DNA of 64,000 nt from Paenibacillus cellulositrophicus (GTDB lineage: Bacteria > Bacillota > Bacilli > Paenibacillales > Paenibacillaceae), in NCBI RefSeq assembly GCF_009363095.1, contig NZ_CP045295.1:4927001-4991000 (forward strand). The letters run 5' to 3'. The notes beneath the pieces were generated by a model. The model had not been told where the DNA came from. It worked only from the letters and a program-made list of their open reading frames with translations, and did not search any database. Position 1 is the stretch's first letter. Each line of letters opens with the position of its first letter. This document shows, in pieces, positions 44,251 to 52,970 of this stretch. A program made the translations under genes and the position numbers.

Positions 44251-45786
44251 ATGGATGCAGCGACCCCTGTCGTTGAGTTGAAGCAAATTACCAAACGCTT
44301 TCCCGGCATCGTTGCCAACGACTCGATCAGCTTGAAGCTGCACAAGGGCGAAATCCATGCACTGCTCGGTGAGAATGGTGCGGGGAAGTCGACCTTGATG
44401 AATATCGTGTTTGGCTTGTACCAGCCTGATGAGGGCAGTATCGAAGTGAACGGCAAGCCCGTCATCATTGACAGTCCTAATAAAGCGATCGAGCTGGGCA
44501 TCGGCATGGTGCATCAGCATTTTAAATTGGTTCAGCCGTTTACGGTAACCGAAAATATCGTACTGGGGATGGAGCCCAAAATTGCCGGGGTGCATCTGAA
44601 CTACAGAGCTTCGGTTGCCAAGATCAAAGCCCTCTCCGACCAGTATGGTTTGAGGGTTAATCCGCATGCCAAAATTCATGACATATCCGTCGGGATGCAG
44701 CAGCGCGTCGAGATCTTGAAGACGCTTTACCGCGGCGCTGACATTCTCATCTTTGACGAGCCTACGGCCGTGCTCACACCGCAGGAGATCGGCGAACTTA
44801 TGGGCATTATGAAGCGGCTGGTTGCCGAAGGTAAATCGATTATTTTAATTACGCACAAGCTCAAGGAAATTATGCAAATTTCCGACACGGTGACGATCAT
44901 CCGGCGGGGGAAAGTCATCGACACCTTGAAGACGTCCCTGACGAATCCGAACGAGCTTGCCGAGAAAATGGTGGGCCGCAGCGTCTCCTTTAAGGTGGAC
45001 AAGCAGCCGTCTGTACCGAAGCAAACCGTGCTTAATGTAAAAAATCTGGTGTCCAAAAACAAAGAGGGGATTCCCGTTCTGAACGGGCTTGATCTTGAGG
45101 TGCGTGCAGGGGAAATTCTCGGCATCGCCGGCGTTGACGGGAACGGGCAGAGCGAGCTGATCGAAGCGCTGACGGGCCTGAGCAAGGTTGACAGCGGCCT
45201 GATCGAAATCAACGGCAAAGATATTACCAACAAACCACCGCGATTCATTTCGGAAAGCGGAGTGTCGCATATTCCGGAGGACCGTCATAAACACGGTCTT
45301 GTCCTTGATTTTTCCATGAGTGAAAATATGGTGCTGGAAACGTATTATAAAGCCCCTTACAACAAAGGCGGCTTCTTGAACAAAAGCGCCATTGACGACC
45401 AGGCGAAACGCCTGATCGAGCAATTTGACGTCAGAACGCCGAGCATTGAGACGAAGGCTCGTGCTTTATCCGGCGGTAATCAGCAGAAGGCGATTATAGC
45501 CCGGGAAATAGATAAAGATCCGGATCTGCTCATCGCAGCGCAGCCGACGCGGGGACTTGACGTCGGTGCGATAGAGTTTGTGCAGAAGCAGCTTGTTGCT
45601 CAGCGGGACAAGGGGAAAGCCGTGCTGCTGATCTCCTTCGAGCTGGACGAGATCATTAACGTGTCCGACCGGATTGCGGTTATTTACGAAGGACAGATCG
45701 TCGGCGAAGTGCGGCCGGAGGACACGAATGACCAGGAGCTGGGTCTGATGATGGCGGGCAGCAAGGTTGCGGGAGGTAAGGCCTAA
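44251..45786 (+). CDS. nupO: nucleoside ABC transporter ATP-binding protein (double ABC)
   Basis: This 511-residue ATPase has two ABC domains, like sugar- and nucleoside-import ATPases. The first has GENGAGKST (about residues 40-48) and VGMQQRVEI for its signature. The second has a degenerate Walker A (GVDGNGQSE) and ALSGGNQQKAI. Walker B segments are ILIFDEPTA and LLIAAQPTRG; the second lacks the usual Asp-Glu, so that site is altered, as is common in the family. The start at 44251 follows AAGGGTGA by 4 bases; the frame extends upstream without a site. Confidence 0.9.
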   Translation: MDAATPVVELKQITKRFPGIVANDSISLKLHKGEIHALLGENGAGKSTLMNIVFGLYQPDEGSIEVNGKPVIIDSPNKAIELGIGMVHQHFKLVQPFTVTENIVLGMEPKIAGVHLNYRASVAKIKALSDQYGLRVNPHAKIHDISVGMQQRVEILKTLYRGADILIFDEPTAVLTPQEIGELMGIMKRLVAEGKSIILITHKLKEIMQISDTVTIIRRGKVIDTLKTSLTNPNELAEKMVGRSVSFKVDKQPSVPKQTVLNVKNLVSKNKEGIPVLNGLDLEVRAGEILGIAGVDGNGQSELIEALTGLSKVDSGLIEINGKDITNKPPRFISESGVSHIPEDRHKHGLVLDFSMSENMVLETYYKAPYNKGGFLNKSAIDDQAKRLIEQFDVRTPSIETKARALSGGNQQKAIIAREIDKDPDLLIAAQPTRGLDVGAIEFVQKQLVAQRDKGKAVLLISFELDEIINVSDRIAVIYEGQIVGEVRPEDTNDQELGLMMAGSKVAGGKA

Positions 45787-46865
45787 TGAATAAATTATTT
45801 AAAATTTTTACCGTCAACAGCCTGTTGACGCCTCTCGTATCGATTGTGCTTGGACTCATCGTAGGGGCCATCATTATGCTGATCGGGGGGTACGATCCGA
45901 TTCTGGCGTACAGTTCCCTGTTCAGCACCGTATTTGGAAACCTGTACGATTTCGGGGAAACGATCCGCGAAATTACGCCGCTAATTATGACCGGTCTTGC
46001 TGTCGCATTTGCGTTTCGGGCAGGCCTGTTCAACATCGGGGCGGAAGGGCAGTACATCGTCGGTATGACCGCCGCGACAGCAGTCGGGATCAAGCTGACC
46101 GGGCTGCCGATCGTTTTGCATGCCATCGTCGCGATCATTGCCGGCGGATTGGCCGGAGGGATCTGGGCGGGAATTACCGGCTATCTCAAGGCCAAACGGG
46201 GCGTGAACGAAGTTATTATTTCGATCATGCTGAACTGGACCGGCCTGTATTTGAGTAACTATATCGTGAGAAACTTCCTGCTTCTCAAGGGCCAACAGCG
46301 CTCTGAGGACATCCAGGATACGGCGTCGATTTCGATCGGCTGGTTGTCCGACATGTTCAGCGATGCGCGTATGCACTGGGGAACCGTCATTGCGATTCTA
46401 GCAGCTGTGTTTTTCTATGTGTTCATGTGGAAGAGCAAGCAGGGGTATGAGCTGCGGGCCGTAGGACATAACGGGGATGCCGCGAAATATGCGGGCATGA
46501 ACGTGAAGAGCAATATCGTGAAAGCCATGTTCATCAGCGGTATTTTCGCCGGATTGGGCGGTGCCTTTCAGGTGCTTGGCGTATTTCATTACCAGGCGAT
46601 CTTCACGGGGTCTCCGGGCGTCGGCTTTGACGGAATCGCGGTCGCGCTGATCGGCATGAACCATCCATTCGGCATTCTGCTGTCCGCCGCCTTGTTCGGT
46701 ACGCTGACTTACGGTTCCGCGGGCATGAGCTTTGGTGCGGACGTTCCGCCGGAAATTATCCGGATCGTTATCGGATCCATCATATTCTTTATTGCTGCAC
46801 AAGGCATTGTGCGCTGGGTTCTGAAGCCCTTCTATCTGAAGCGCAAGAAAGAGAAGGTGTTGTAA
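45786..46865 (+). CDS. nupP: nucleoside ABC transporter permease
   Basis: This 359-residue membrane protein of the BPD_transp_2 type has about ten hydrophobic segments. It carries FNIGAEGQYIVG, GVNEVIISIMLNWTGLYL, and GHNGDAAKYAGMNVKS, the cytoplasmic coupling region. Its ATG overlaps the ATPase stop by one base (TAATG), so translation is coupled. It forms the channel together with the next permease. Confidence 0.9.
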   Translation: MNKLFKIFTVNSLLTPLVSIVLGLIVGAIIMLIGGYDPILAYSSLFSTVFGNLYDFGETIREITPLIMTGLAVAFAFRAGLFNIGAEGQYIVGMTAATAVGIKLTGLPIVLHAIVAIIAGGLAGGIWAGITGYLKAKRGVNEVIISIMLNWTGLYLSNYIVRNFLLLKGQQRSEDIQDTASISIGWLSDMFSDARMHWGTVIAILAAVFFYVFMWKSKQGYELRAVGHNGDAAKYAGMNVKSNIVKAMFISGIFAGLGGAFQVLGVFHYQAIFTGSPGVGFDGIAVALIGMNHPFGILLSAALFGTLTYGSAGMSFGADVPPEIIRIVIGSIIFFIAAQGIVRWVLKPFYLKRKKEKVL

Positions 46866-46866
46866 A

Positions 46867-47829
46867 ATGGATTGGATCACAACAATTGGCCAGCTGCTGA
46901 ATACGACGCTCGTTTTTTCGACAGCGCTTATCTTTGCTGCCATGGGCGGCATCTTCTCTGAACGCTCCGGTGTAACGAACATCGGGATTGAGGGTTTGAT
47001 GACCTTCGGTGCGTTTGCGGCCGGCGTCGCTTCCTATTACGCGGAAGATGCAGGCATGGGGGCAGCATCCCCCTATATCGGCATGCTCGCTGCGATCGTG
47101 ATCGGGCTAGTCGCTTCGCTGATTCATGCCGTTGCCTCGATCACCTTTAAGGCGGATCAGGTGATCAGCGGCGTCGTGATCAACTTCCTGGCAACAGGAA
47201 GCACGCTGTATATGGTCAAGCTGATGTTTGAAGGTGCGGGAGAAACTCCACTGCTGATGGAGAGTCTCCAAAAGTGGAAGATTCCTCTCCTTTCCAAAAT
47301 TCCGATTATCGGGGAAGGCATATTCAGCAATTACCCGACAACATATCTGGCTATTATTGTCGTCATCGTCGCTTCGTATATCTTGTACAAAACCTCCTTC
47401 GGCCTTCGTCTGCGCGCGGTCGGAGAGCATCCAAGCGCCGCCGACACGGTTGGCGTCAAAGTGCGCCGGATGCGGTATATCGGGGTCATGATCAGCGGTG
47501 CATTGGCTGCGCTTGGCGGAGCCACGGTTACGCTCACGACGACGAGCACGTTTTCGCATAATACGATTTCAGGCCAAGGTTTTATCGCGATCGCTGCGAT
47601 GATTTTCGGGAAATGGAATCCGCTTGGTGCGTTCGGAGCAGCTGTTTTTTTCGGCTTCTCCCAGGCCATCGGAAACTACTTCCAGCTCTTCGATTGGGCG
47701 CATGACATTCCGCAGGAATTTATTTACATGCTCCCGTACGTACTCACCGTTATCGTTCTGGTGGCGGCCGTGGGACGCTCGTCTGCGCCGGCTGCGCTGG
47801 GGGAACCGTACGATCCGGGAAAAAGATAA
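46867..47829 (+). CDS. nupQ: nucleoside ABC transporter permease
   Basis: This 320-residue permease has about nine hydrophobic segments, with SERSGVTNIGIEGLMTFGAF near the start, QVISGVVINFLATG and GEHPSAADTVGVKVRRMRYIGV (coupling region). The family pairs two unlike permeases per transporter, as here. It begins one base after the nupP stop codon. A long hairpin terminator ends the operon. Confidence 0.9.
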   Translation: MDWITTIGQLLNTTLVFSTALIFAAMGGIFSERSGVTNIGIEGLMTFGAFAAGVASYYAEDAGMGAASPYIGMLAAIVIGLVASLIHAVASITFKADQVISGVVINFLATGSTLYMVKLMFEGAGETPLLMESLQKWKIPLLSKIPIIGEGIFSNYPTTYLAIIVVIVASYILYKTSFGLRLRAVGEHPSAADTVGVKVRRMRYIGVMISGALAALGGATVTLTTTSTFSHNTISGQGFIAIAAMIFGKWNPLGAFGAAVFFGFSQAIGNYFQLFDWAHDIPQEFIYMLPYVLTVIVLVAAVGRSSAPAALGEPYDPGKR

Positions 47830-47841
47830 CGATCGAACCGC

Positions 47842-47884
47842 AAAAAAGCTGCATTCCATTCAACTGGAGTGCAGCTTTTTTTTG
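47842..47884 (+). terminator. terminator of the nup-like operon
   Basis: AAAAAAGCTGCATTCCA and TGGAGTGCAGCTTTTTTTT pair with one mismatch around a 6-base loop. Confidence 0.9.
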
Positions 47885-48073
47885 ATTAGCATCCAGCAAA
47901 GCAGGGCGGCATGACATTGAAAGCAGCGGATTTCTCCGGACAGGTGTATATGCTACCAATGCTGGCACCCGCGATACCTGCTTCACCCATCTTCCCGGGA
48001 ACCGGGCTATGGAACAAGCGCCGTGCGGGGCATTCGAATAGATTGATGTGAAGACCATTGGAGGAGGGATTAC

Positions 48074-48403
48074 ATGCAACAGTCTGTGACTCGTAAACAC
48101 GCCCAGAAGTTTGTTGGTAAACATATTGTAGCTGCCAAAAAAGACGGAAGCTTGGTGACCGGAAAATTGCTGCGCATCTCGGGCAACCGCCTAATTATGC
48201 AGCGGGATAAAGGGAAAAAGGTTCACACCAAAGCGATCATTCCGCTCGTCTTGTTTGACCTGCTGGCGATCGGAACGGCTCCATACGCCTACGGCCCTTA
48301 CGGGGGATACGGCGGGGTTCCTTATGGCGGCTACGGCCCTGGATACGGCCCTGGTTTCGGCCCGGCCGGATATCCGAAACCTTACGGCGGTGGATTCTGG
48401 TAA
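48074..48403 (+). CDS. Gly/Tyr/Pro-rich small protein with a basic N-domain
   Basis: I do not recognise a function for this 109-residue protein. Residues 1-65 are basic with alternating strands (KFVGKHIVAAKKDGSLVTGKLLRISGNRLIM), a small beta-barrel-like pattern. Residues about 70-109 are a low-complexity run of GYGG, YGP and GPG units, as in spore-coat or surface adhesive proteins. No signal peptide is present. GGAGGAGGG lies 5 bases before the ATG. It stands alone between terminator and an opposing gene. Confidence 0.72.
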   Translation: MQQSVTRKHAQKFVGKHIVAAKKDGSLVTGKLLRISGNRLIMQRDKGKKVHTKAIIPLVLFDLLAIGTAPYAYGPYGGYGGVPYGGYGPGYGPGFGPAGYPKPYGGGFW

Positions 48404-48458
48404 ACCGTTATAATCGGCACGCATGTTAAAAGGGTTGTAGGGTATTTCCACCGCGATG

Positions 48459-48905
48459 CTAGGAAAGCCGCTTTTCCAATTCGTGGCACTGGTTTTTGGC
48501 GTGGTACTTGATGTTGAAATATCCCAATTTTTGGTAGAATATCATTCCATTCGCATTCCCGGAATCAACCATGACTTTCGACCGTTTGCACCCGCGTGAC
48601 AACGCAAATCTTTCCGCATGGGCCATCAAGAGGTTTCCCCATCTTTTGCGTTGTGATTCGGGTGCAACGGCCAACATATCGATATAGAGCAGATCGCCGT
48701 GAAGCATAAAGTGGACAAATCCTACCGGATCCCCTTCGTAGTAGGGGGAAGCGATAAGTGTCACGCCGCGGTTCATGCGCCCGGGAAGATCCTTTCGCAC
48801 CTGCTCCAATTGGCTTTTGGTCATATGGGACAGCGGGACAAGCTGGGTCTCGATTAAATGCATGATGACAGCATCGTCCTGCTTGGGTCTGCGGTATCTA
48901 ATCAT
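48459..48905 (-). CDS. GNAT family N-acetyltransferase
   Basis: This 148-residue protein has the GNAT core: LYIDMLAVAPESQRKRWGNLLMAHAERFA, with acetyl-CoA motif residues Q/RxxxxG(N), and the later GNANGMIFYQKLGYF. The substrate is unknown. I start it at the ATG of 48905, 9 bases after CGGAGGA; a longer frame upstream has no site and runs into the ilv promoter region. Confidence 0.83.
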   Translation of the reverse strand: MIRYRRPKQDDAVIMHLIETQLVPLSHMTKSQLEQVRKDLPGRMNRGVTLIASPYYEGDPVGFVHFMLHGDLLYIDMLAVAPESQRKRWGNLLMAHAERFALSRGCKRSKVMVDSGNANGMIFYQKLGYFNIKYHAKNQCHELEKRLS

Positions 48906-49049
48906 AGAGTCTGTCCTCCGTTCTGCTGCCCAATTCATCCATGAGCGACATACGTCATCATATGAAAATAGGGGTGGGCGGTGTGCCGAAAGTTCCCGGA
49001 AAAATGGAGGACAAAAGCGGACATGTATTTTTTTATCCGAATCTGGGTA

Positions 49050-49078
49050 TTGACTATAGAATCGATGGGTCATATAAT
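49050..49078 (+). promoter_or_regulatory. sigma-A promoter of the ilv operon
   Basis: TTGACT, 17 bases, TATAAT, about 60 bases before the T-box element. Confidence 0.82.
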
Positions 49079-49137
49079 GTGTCTAAACATTTTATCGAGT
49101 ATACAGTCATCGGCAATGAAGAGGACGAAGTTTAAAG

Positions 49138-49446
49138 GGCTCTTTTGAACAGAGAGTGAGAGGATCTGCTGCAACCTCCGCCAAAACCCCTTTTATACGA
49201 GCTCACCTCGGAGCTGTTCTCCTGAAAAGCGCTAAAGCCTATTAGGGAGAATCGTCAGGTCCACGTTACGGACTCAAGGTATGGAAACGGATGAGCCATC
49301 GATGATGAGGCACCGTTCCTGATTTTCTATACCTGCTGAGGCTGTGCACTGTGAAGTGCGGAGCAAATATGGGTGGTACCACGGAAGAACAACCTTTCGT
49401 CCCTCACACAAGAACATTGTGTGATGAGGGATGGAAGGTTTTTTTG
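49138..49446 (+). ncRNA. T-box leader of the ilvBNC operon
   Basis: The conserved T-box sequence reads GGGTGGTACCACGG at 49371-49384, followed by a terminator (49391-49446) whose 5' arm competes with the antiterminator. Upstream are the GAGAGTGAGAGG stem I start and further hairpins. A leucine codon (CTC at 49207 or CTG at 49214) is a possible specifier, which would suit a branched-chain operon, but I cannot fix it without a fold. Uncharged tRNA would permit read-through. Confidence 0.9.
49391..49446 (+). terminator. T-box intrinsic terminator
   Basis: AACCTTTCGTCCCTCA pairs with TGAGGGATGGAAGGTT, with a short inner stem, and ends in a T-run before ilvB. Confidence 0.88.
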
Positions 49447-49493
49447 TTTACCATCACAAAAAAATGAACGTATTCTTGAGAGGAGGATGACTG

Positions 49494-51236
49494 ATGAGCG
49501 CGCAAATTCCTGAAGTGCGGTCTACAGAACAATTACGTGAGAAATGGATGAAGCCGGAAGTCATTTCCGGCTCGGAAATACTGCTTCGCAGCCTTCTGCT
49601 GGAAGGTGTCGAGTGTGTTTTCGGGTATCCGGGCGGGGCAGTGCTTTACATTTACGATGCGATGTATGGATTTAAGGATTTCAAGCATGTGCTGACTCGT
49701 CACGAGCAGGGAGCGATCCATGCAGCAGACGGTTACGCACGGGCAAGCGGCAAAGTCGGCGTGTGTATAGCAACATCGGGACCGGGGGCGACCAACCTGG
49801 TCACAGGAATTGCCACCGCTTATATGGATTCCGTCCCTCTGGTTGTTATCACGGGTAACGTCGCAACGAGCCTGATCGGAACGGATGCTTTTCAGGAGGC
49901 CGACATTACCGGTATCACGATGCCGATTACGAAGCACAGCTATCTCGTCAGAGATGTCAAAGATCTGCCGAGAATTATTCACGAAGCATTCCACATCGCT
50001 TCGACCGGCCGCAAAGGTCCGGTGCTGATCGACATTCCGAAGGACGTATCGGCGGCACTTACACTGTTCGAACCGGGAAACAGCATTAACCTTCGCGGAT
50101 ACAATCCGCGCCTGGTGCCTAACAAGCTTCAGCTCGACAAGCTGGTTGCAGCGATCGAAGAGAGCGAGCGCCCGATGATCATTGCCGGCGGCGGCGTGAT
50201 CTACTCCGGCGGACATGAAGCACTGTACGAATTCGTGAAGCGGACCGAAATTCCGATCACGACCACGCTTCTCGGTCTGGGCGCATTCCCGAGCGGAAAT
50301 GAGCTCTGGACGGGCATGCCAGGGATGCACGGAACTTACGCCTCCAACATGGCGATTCAGGAGTCGGACCTGCTGATCAACATCGGCGCGCGGTTCGATG
50401 ACCGGGTAACAGGCAAACTGAACGGATTTGCCCCGAAAGCGAAAATCGTGCACATCGACATCGATCCGGCGGAAATCGGCAAAAACGTGCCGACGGACAT
50501 TCCGATCGTAGGCGACTGCAAGACGGTGCTGGAAATGCTGAACAACGATGTGAAGCGGGCCGGCAAGGCTGAAGCCTGGAGAACCCAGGTTCAGCAGTGG
50601 AAGCTGGAGCATCCGCTCCGCTACGCTGATTCGGATACAGAGCTCAAGCCGCAATGGGTTATCGAGCTGCTGAACGATACGACGAAGGGCGAAGCGATCG
50701 TCACGACCGACGTAGGCCAGCATCAAATGTGGGCTGCACAGTACTATAAGTTCAATCAGCCGCGCTCCTGGGTGACCTCAGGCGGCCTCGGAACGATGGG
50801 ATTTGGACTTCCTTCCGCTATCGGTGCCCAAATGGCCAATCCGGAAAGGCTCGTCATTTCGGTGAATGGTGACGGCGGCATGCAGATGTGCTCTCAGGAG
50901 CTTGCCATCTGCGCCATCAATAACATACCGGTGAAGGTCGTCATCATCAACAACCAGGTGCTCGGTATGGTTCGTCAGTGGCAGGAACTGATTTACGATA
51001 ACCGTTACAGCCATATCGACCTGGAAGGAAGCCCGGATTTCGTCAAACTGGCCGAGGCTTACGGAGTGAAGGGACTTCGGGCGACGAACAAGGAAGAGGC
51101 CAGAACAGCCTGGAAAGAAGCGCTCGAAACACCGGGACCTGTCGTTGTGGAATTTGTGGTCAGCAAGGGTGAGAACGTGTATCCGATGGTAACTCAAGGC
51201 TCGACCATTGATCAAATGTTGATGGGGGATGCATAA
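49494..51236 (+). CDS. ilvB: acetolactate synthase large subunit
   Basis: This 580-residue ThDP/FAD enzyme makes acetolactate or acetohydroxybutyrate for valine, leucine and isoleucine. The catalytic Glu is in RHEQGAIHAADGYARASG (about residues 64-81). The FAD domain is in the middle, with ARFDDRVTG. The ThDP pyrophosphate motif runs from GDGGMQMC to IINNQ (about residues 460-486). The ATG follows GAGAGGAGG by 6 bases. It is the first gene after the T-box; ilvN begins two bases after its stop. Confidence 0.97.
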   Translation: MSAQIPEVRSTEQLREKWMKPEVISGSEILLRSLLLEGVECVFGYPGGAVLYIYDAMYGFKDFKHVLTRHEQGAIHAADGYARASGKVGVCIATSGPGATNLVTGIATAYMDSVPLVVITGNVATSLIGTDAFQEADITGITMPITKHSYLVRDVKDLPRIIHEAFHIASTGRKGPVLIDIPKDVSAALTLFEPGNSINLRGYNPRLVPNKLQLDKLVAAIEESERPMIIAGGGVIYSGGHEALYEFVKRTEIPITTTLLGLGAFPSGNELWTGMPGMHGTYASNMAIQESDLLINIGARFDDRVTGKLNGFAPKAKIVHIDIDPAEIGKNVPTDIPIVGDCKTVLEMLNNDVKRAGKAEAWRTQVQQWKLEHPLRYADSDTELKPQWVIELLNDTTKGEAIVTTDVGQHQMWAAQYYKFNQPRSWVTSGGLGTMGFGLPSAIGAQMANPERLVISVNGDGGMQMCSQELAICAINNIPVKVVIINNQVLGMVRQWQELIYDNRYSHIDLEGSPDFVKLAEAYGVKGLRATNKEEARTAWKEALETPGPVVVEFVVSKGENVYPMVTQGSTIDQMLMGDA

Positions 51237-51238
51237 TT

Positions 51239-51724
51239 ATGAGCATGAGACATACCATTGCCGTTCTAGTGAATGACCAGCCGGGCGTGCTGCAGCGGGT
51301 ATCCGGACTGTTTGGACGCCGCGGGTTCAACATTGAGAGCATTACGGTCGGGCAGTCGGAAGAAGCGGGGCTCTCCCGCATGGTCATCGTCACGATCGGT
51401 GACGACATGACGCTGGAGCAAATCGAGAAGCAGCTGTACAAATTGATCGATGTCATCAAGGTTATCAACCTTAGCTCCAAGCCAATGGTAGCGCGGGAGC
51501 TGGCGCTGATCAAAGTCAGCGCGGAGCCGGCGGAACGTCCGGAAATCCTCGGCGTCGTGGAAACGTTCCGCGCTTCGGTCGTCGACATCGGAAGCGGCAG
51601 CATTATGGTTCAGGTTGTCGGGGATTCCTCGAAAATCGACGCCATGATCGAGCTCTTGAAGCCGTACGGAATCCGGGAGCTGTCTCGCACCGGAGTCACC
51701 GCCATGATTCGCGGAAATGCATAA
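51239..51724 (+). CDS. ilvN: acetolactate synthase small (regulatory) subunit
   Basis: This 161-residue subunit activates IlvB and binds valine for feedback inhibition. An N-terminal ACT domain reads HTIAVLVNDQPGVLQRVSGLFGRRGFNIESITVG (about residues 4-37) and a second ACT-like domain follows. Length matches the short bacterial IlvN/IlvH type. It lies two bases after ilvB, so subunits are made together. Confidence 0.96.
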   Translation: MSMRHTIAVLVNDQPGVLQRVSGLFGRRGFNIESITVGQSEEAGLSRMVIVTIGDDMTLEQIEKQLYKLIDVIKVINLSSKPMVARELALIKVSAEPAERPEILGVVETFRASVVDIGSGSIMVQVVGDSSKIDAMIELLKPYGIRELSRTGVTAMIRGNA

Positions 51725-51752
51725 TCATACACAACAACATATTCATTAAATT

Positions 51753-51838
51753 CCCGCTAAAGAGCGGGGGTTTGAGAGGATCGTATCCCGAAAGCGGGAC
51801 AAACCGGGTGCAGGGTCCTTTGAAACACCCGCTCTTTA
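51753..51838 (+). ncRNA. folded RNA element in the ilvN-ilvC spacer
   Basis: TAAAGAGCGGG (51758-51768) is perfectly complementary to CCCGCTCTTTA (51828-51838). Inside lie GGTTTG/CAAACC enclosing TCCCGaaagCGGGA, and GGGTG/CACCC. CCCGCT/AGCGGG at 51753-51768 is an alternative pairing. The whole can form a three-way junction between the two genes. In Bacillus the ilv-leu mRNA is processed, so a processing or stability role is possible; that is inference. Confidence 0.55.
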
Positions 51839-51877
51839 TGAAGGGTTCTTTTTAAAAACAAAGGAGGATTTATTCAC

Positions 51878-52870
51878 ATGCCAGTTACAACTTATTACGA
51901 GCAAGACGCAGAACTCAGCGCTTTAAAAGGAAAAACCGTTGCCGTTATCGGATACGGAAGCCAAGGCCACGCACAGGCGCAAAACCTGCGTGACAGCGGT
52001 GTCAAGGTCGTTATCGGTCTTCGCGAAGGCAAATCTTTCGATAAAGCCAAAAACGACGGTTTCGAAGTTCTGTCCGTTGCCGAAGCAACAAGCCAAGCGG
52101 ACGTGGTACAAATCCTGATGCCGGACGAAACTCAAGCATCCGTGTATAAAAACGAAATCGAGCCTAATCTGAAAAAAGGCGCTGCGCTCATGTTCTCCCA
52201 CGGCTTCAACGTCCATTTTGGACAAATCGTCGCTCCTAAAGATTCCGACGTGCTCCTGGTTGCTCCAAAATCCCCAGGTCACATGGTTCGCCGTACGTAT
52301 GTCGAAGGCTTCGGTGTTCCTGGCTTGATCGCCATCGAGCAGGACGCTACTGGCAATGCGAAGCAAATCGGACTGGCCTATGCAAAAGGTATCGGCTGTA
52401 CCCGCGCAGGGGTTATCGAAACCTCCTTCCGCGAAGAAACCGAAACCGATTTGTTCGGTGAGCAAGCCGTACTTTGCGGCGGCGTAACTGCGCTGATCAA
52501 AGCCGGATTCGAAACGCTGGTTGAAGCTGGATACGCTCCGGAAATGGCTTACTTCGAGTGCCTCCACGAAATGAAGCTGATCGTTGACCTGATCTATGAA
52601 GGAGGCATGGCTAACATGCGTGACTCCATCTCCAATACGGCTGAGTACGGTGACTATGTAACTGGACCTCGCATCGTAACGGAAGAAACGAAGAAAGCGA
52701 TGAAGGAAGTGCTGTCCGACATCCAACAAGGTAAATTCGCCCGCGACTTTATCCTTGAGAACCAATCCAACCGTGCATTCCTGAATGCAACGCGCCGTAA
52801 CGAAGCTAACCATCCGATCGAAGTTGTCGGCGGTCAGCTGCGTGAAATGATGCATTGGATCAAGAAATAA
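51878..52870 (+). CDS. ilvC: ketol-acid reductoisomerase
   Basis: This 330-residue enzyme isomerises and reduces acetolactate with NADPH. It has the Rossmann loop GYGSQGHAQAQNLRDSG (about residues 24-40), LVAPKSPGHMVRRTY, and the C-terminal knotted domain with Asp/Glu metal ligands in EETETDLFGEQAVLCGG. It is the class I (short) form. AAAGGAGG lies before the ATG. A bidirectional terminator ends the operon. Confidence 0.97.
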   Translation: MPVTTYYEQDAELSALKGKTVAVIGYGSQGHAQAQNLRDSGVKVVIGLREGKSFDKAKNDGFEVLSVAEATSQADVVQILMPDETQASVYKNEIEPNLKKGAALMFSHGFNVHFGQIVAPKDSDVLLVAPKSPGHMVRRTYVEGFGVPGLIAIEQDATGNAKQIGLAYAKGIGCTRAGVIETSFREETETDLFGEQAVLCGGVTALIKAGFETLVEAGYAPEMAYFECLHEMKLIVDLIYEGGMANMRDSISNTAEYGDYVTGPRIVTEETKKAMKEVLSDIQQGKFARDFILENQSNRAFLNATRRNEANHPIEVVGGQLREMMHWIKK

Positions 52871-52894
52871 CATACGGCACTCATCCATAAATAT

Positions 52895-52933
52895 AAAAGG
52901 CGGATCCCCGGATATAGAGGGGATCCGCCTTTT
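52895..52933. terminator. bidirectional terminator between ilvC and the aldo/keto reductase gene
   Basis: A 15-bp perfect stem (AAAAGGCGGATCCCC and its complement) with a 9-base loop. Confidence 0.9.
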
Positions 52934-52970
52934 GCATTTCGGGAGCAGCGATGTAAGCCGTTATGCCCGT

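Noticed and set aside
48941..49135. A 64-codon frame before the ilv T-box
   Set aside because: It spans the ilv promoter and has no plausible ribosome site.
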